Assembly: GCA_019828565.1 (NCBI GenBank)
Contig: JAHDYR010000015.1
Location: forward strand, 861,996 to 925,995
DNA from: Carpediemonas membranifera
Taxonomy: Eukaryota; Fornicata
Direction of reading: 5' to 3'
Length of the DNA: 64,000 bases
How positions within the stretch are numbered: position 1 is the stretch's first letter; each line of letters begins with the position of its first letter. The notes beneath the pieces are model-generated. The model was not told the origin of the DNA, searched no databases, and worked only from the letters and a program-made list of their open reading frames with translations. Of this stretch, positions 61,121 through 64,000 are shown in pieces. Position numbers and translations under genes: made by a program.

Positions 61121-63315
61121 AAAGAAGAAAGAAATTTATGGTGCTTGGATTCTGACCCCGGACTGAGCTTGTTTCCCGTTGTCTTGGAGCTGAGTGCCCC
61201 GGGGTACTGCCTATTTCCCGTGGCAAACTGGTCAGCAGCGTTTGCCTTGGGCTTTCGGTGCTACTGTCTCCGCGGAAAGCCGATTCCAATCGCCCCAGAG
61301 GCCCTGCGGCCATCTCCGTGCAAATATGCTTTCCTGTCTCCCTGAAAGTCCGGCAACTATCCGGGGAGCCTGGGGGTCTGTCCTCGGGGCATTGACAGGC
61401 ATGATCGTCCTGCAGAACCTTGACTATGACACTCCTTGCTTCCCTGCAGTCCTTGTAGAGCCGTTCAGCCACGGCACCCTCTCGTCTGTCCGGTTCCCCA
61501 ATTCCATGCCCCCTCGACTCTGTTAAGAAGCCTACCCGAAGGCGGGGGAAAGTGACTAAGTCCATGCTGTCTACCCCGGTAAGGTGGCGTGGGTCAGGGC
61601 ATGGGTGGTGTACCCCCAGGCACTAGGCCTGGTTGTCCTGTTACCCCTTACAACATTTCGCTTGCACTACATGTCCTTGGTTTCCCATGTCGTTAACAAG
61701 GGCGGCAGGGGCACCTGTGCCCCTCCGACCCCCGTGGCCAGTCCCTGCAGTTTCCTTGGGGTCCCAACGAGTGGTGCAACCATATGAATATGGATTTCCT
61801 TGACCTTATCCTTGCTCTGTCCTTGTTGCATGTCCTTTCTTTCTTATTTCTGGTCTGTCCTTCCTGTTATTTCCTTGCAGTCGTTCCTTCCCTTGCTTTG
61901 GTTCCTGGCTACCGGGATACGTGGGGCCTTTCCTCACTGATCCCAGGAGCTTAGCACCAGCGAGGGTGGTCCATGGCTGATTCCTTGTCCATCCCTTCCC
62001 GGTCCTGGAGTCAGGGGTTCATGACATGCTTCTATTCCACCTTGAAGCTGTTGTAAACCTTTGCCAGTTCCCGTAGTCCTGCCGTGAGGCCTTCCCAAAT
62101 GTCCTCCGAGCCCCATATTATTAGTTGCTGTAATTCTAGGATGGGTCTTTCCTGGTACCATTCGCCCTGGGGGCCCTGCCTTACTTCCAAGTCCTTAGTT
62201 TTGTGCTTCGCTGCTGTCCACAGCTTTGTCCAAGCTTCTCCCCTGTCTACTGCCGGGCATTCACAGATTATGTGCGCTGCCGATCCTAGCCTCTGGCCCT
62301 CTGCCCACTCCCTGATCATTTCCTGCTTCCTTGCTGGTCCTGGCTTTTTCCCTAATGATCCTGTAGAACAGGCTCACCTCCGACTCCTCCGAGCATAGGG
62401 GGCATAGTCTGCTAATTTCTCTCTTCAGGTCAGCGCCTTGGGCCAGCTCTGTGATGGCTCTCATAGGGCCCTCCCTCTCTCTGCCGACGATGGGGATGGG
62501 CTGACATTGGCTGCAATGGATACAATTCTCTTCCATTCCGCCCTGCTTTTGCCCCTTCCCAGCCTTTCGGTCTACCGTAGGCTTACCTTGCAGACACTTG
62601 CTTAATTTCCTTGTCCCCATGATTTCCATTAGTCCTAGTGCCGTACGGCTTTTGCACCGCTTCATCCACCCCCTCCTGATCGTTTCCATGCCATAATCCA
62701 GTAGCGCTGGTTTAGGGGCTCCCTCTCTGGTGCCCTCCAGTAGATGCTGCACTCTCTCCCTAGCTTCCCACATAACCGTGCCCCGCCCCCATTCTCTGTT
62801 TCTGACTGGTATATCCTGGTCCCTGTAGTTGACTATCCTTTTTGACTGCCAGCCATTCCATGTGTGCCTGGAGGTCCACCCATCCATTCATCAGCCTCAT
62901 GGCTGCGCCCCCTCCCGGTCCTGTTCCTGCCATGATTCCCTGCCAGTCATTCCAGATCCTTCTACCTCCCGGTGCGTTCCCCCACACCTCGACTCCGAAG
63001 AGGATCCTGGGCCATATATATATTTCCAGTAGTAGCCTGCTCGCTAGTGCTGGCATGTTTGCCCTGGTCCACCCTGCCCATCTCACCAGTCTCTTGTACC
63101 TTTCGCTCTGCTCCTGTTTCCGCCTTATGCAGGCCGACATAGGGTCCTTCCCACTTGCGATCCATAATCCCAGGTATCTCGCCTCCTTCTCTGGCAGTAG
63201 TGTTACCCCCTCGATCCTGACTAGGGCTGTTCTGTCCACGCTAATCATTACATTCTTCTGGGCGTTCACCCTCATTTCATGCTCTCTGATTATGTCCACC
63301 ATTATGTTGGCGACC
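61121..63315 (-). mobile_element. LINE-A2, 5'-truncated copy of LINE-A
   Basis: A 15-bp TSD, GTGATGGACATGGTG, flanks it (61106-61120 and 63316-63330). It starts at the codons 'ANIMVDIIREHEMRVNAQKN', equivalent to LINE-A1 ~37680, and contains the rest of ORF2 plus the 3' UTR to AAATTTCTTTCTTCTTT. It is nearly identical to LINE-A1 over 2.2 kb; a few small indels (near 62340, 62560, 62860) break the frame. Confidence 0.9.
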
Positions 63316-63330
63316 GTGATGGACATGGTG

Positions 63331-64000
63331 GCGATCTTGCCCACGGAGATAACGCGGTCGTCCGCGGCGAACAGGCGGAGGTCCGACTCGCGCCATTGGA
63401 TGTTTCCTGGTATCTTTGGGGCGAGGTGCTCGGATATGACGCAGACATCTGCGCCAGTGTCGAGCTTGGCTGGAAGTTGGACGGTTCCGGCGACCGTTAC
63501 GGTTGTCTGTATGGGAATGGAGGTCGTTTGGACCTCGCCGACGGCGCCATCGCGTTGGTTCGCTCCGCAGTCCTTGGTTGCATGCTTTGAGTTCCAGCCA
63601 TGCCTGTCACACCAGCGATTGAAAGACTTCGGGATGTAGAAATGCTCCTTGTCCTTAAACTGCTTGAACGGGTCCTGGCCTTCGACCTTGTGGGCCTTCG
63701 GCTTCAGCGGCTGGCCCTCGCGAGCAGAGGTGTCCTTGTTCGAGCACTGACTGTTATCATGCGGTGCCTTATTGTCGGCCGGGATCGGCTTCGTCTTGGT
63801 CGACACGGCATAGGCCTGCCAGGGGACGACGATCTGGCCGAGATGGTCGGTCTCGAGGGTCGAGAGGGCGTCTATGCAGTCGCGGGCGGGACGCCAGTTG
63901 CCGTCCGAATCCCGCTCGATCAGCGCCTCGTATAGCGGGATCGCGTCGTCGTCGTATCCCCTTTGAGGGCGACAGATCGGACCGCAGCGCGGAGGGCGCT
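63331..64000 (-). pseudogene. Gypsy-3 gag-protease region
   Basis: The frame open from about 63806 reads 'GQDPFKQFKDKEHFYIPKSF' and a cysteine/histidine cluster CDRHGWNSKHATKDC (an atypical knuckle). The protease motif DTGAD follows in 'LPAKLDTGADVCVISEHLAP', then 'IQWRESDLRLFAADDRVISV', up to the LINE-A2 insertion after 'KIATMSIT'. Upstream gag continues past the right edge. Confidence 0.75.

Larger units (their letters stand above)
58020..64000 (-). mobile_element. Gypsy-3, chromovirus-type LTR retrotransposon, runs off the window
   Basis: The minus-strand pol ends at 58097. A purine-rich tract (58057-58090, minus GAGGAGGGAAGTGAGAG) and the bases beyond it probably start the 3' LTR, but the other LTR is outside the window. 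LINE-A2 is inserted in the protease region. Its protein is distinct from Gypsy-1 and Gypsy-2, with RT active site YVDD rather than YIDD or YLDD. Confidence 0.8.

Noticed and set aside
1-64000. CRISPR arrays, bacterial operons, Shine-Dalgarno sites or rho-independent terminators
   Set aside because: None seen. The gene structure is eukaryotic with introns, and the repeats found are transposon-derived.

Overview
The window is eukaryotic, compact and GC-rich. The evidence is spliceosomal introns, a Cwc2/RBM22 splicing factor, ribosomal protein eL22, a Sac-domain lipid phosphatase, EF-hand and other protein kinases, and a large load of LTR and non-LTR retrotransposons. Most introns are extremely short (28-60 nt), begin GTTTGT or GTATGT and end in C(T/A)CACAG or CTAACACAG. 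That pattern, with gene-dense single-copy DNA, suggests a metamonad flagellate. A free-living fornicate such as Carpediemonas is my best guess, but this is inference and not proven by the sequence.

Layout. 0-12.5 kb holds ordinary genes: a PCI-domain protein (cut by the window edge), an Sds3-like coiled-coil protein, two further coiled-coil proteins, a protein kinase, an RCC1-like protein, a candidate GET2/CAML tail-anchor receptor and an LRR/Ig-like/PSI receptor. 12.53-14.98 kb is a separate mobile unit. It is a Fanzor (eukaryotic TnpB-like, RNA-guided nuclease) gene framed by two identical 30-bp direct repeats; its reading frame is interrupted by a single TAG, yet all RuvC and zinc-finger residues are present. 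15-29.3 kb returns to genes: an EF-hand kinase, two broken and inverted RCC1-like copies, CWC2, a four-exon small protein, a Sac phosphatase, RPL22, and a secreted protein built of seven cysteine-rich repeats of about 143 residues.

29.4-64 kb is almost entirely nested retroelements. Insertion order can be read from target-site duplications (TSDs). A restriction-like-endonuclease (RLE) LINE is split by chromovirus Gypsy-2 (minus strand, 75-bp LTRs, TSD CCAC). Gypsy-2's chromodomain is split by chromovirus Gypsy-1 (plus strand, 108-bp LTRs, TSD TCGT). Gypsy-1 is split twice by LINEs carrying an APE-type endonuclease: LINE-A1 (plus, 13-bp TSD) and LINE-B (minus, 18-bp TSD). To the right, Gypsy-3 (minus, running off the window) contains a 5'-truncated LINE-A2 copy (15-bp TSD). 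Removing the insertions rebuilds continuous Gypsy-1 and Gypsy-2 coding sequence across every junction.

The most notable items are the Fanzor element with its direct repeats, the very short LTRs followed by palindromes where a tRNA primer site would be expected, the RNA hairpins conserved between the two LINE families, and the micro-introns. Scattered 1-nt frameshifts in otherwise conserved elements mean that residual assembly indels cannot be excluded.
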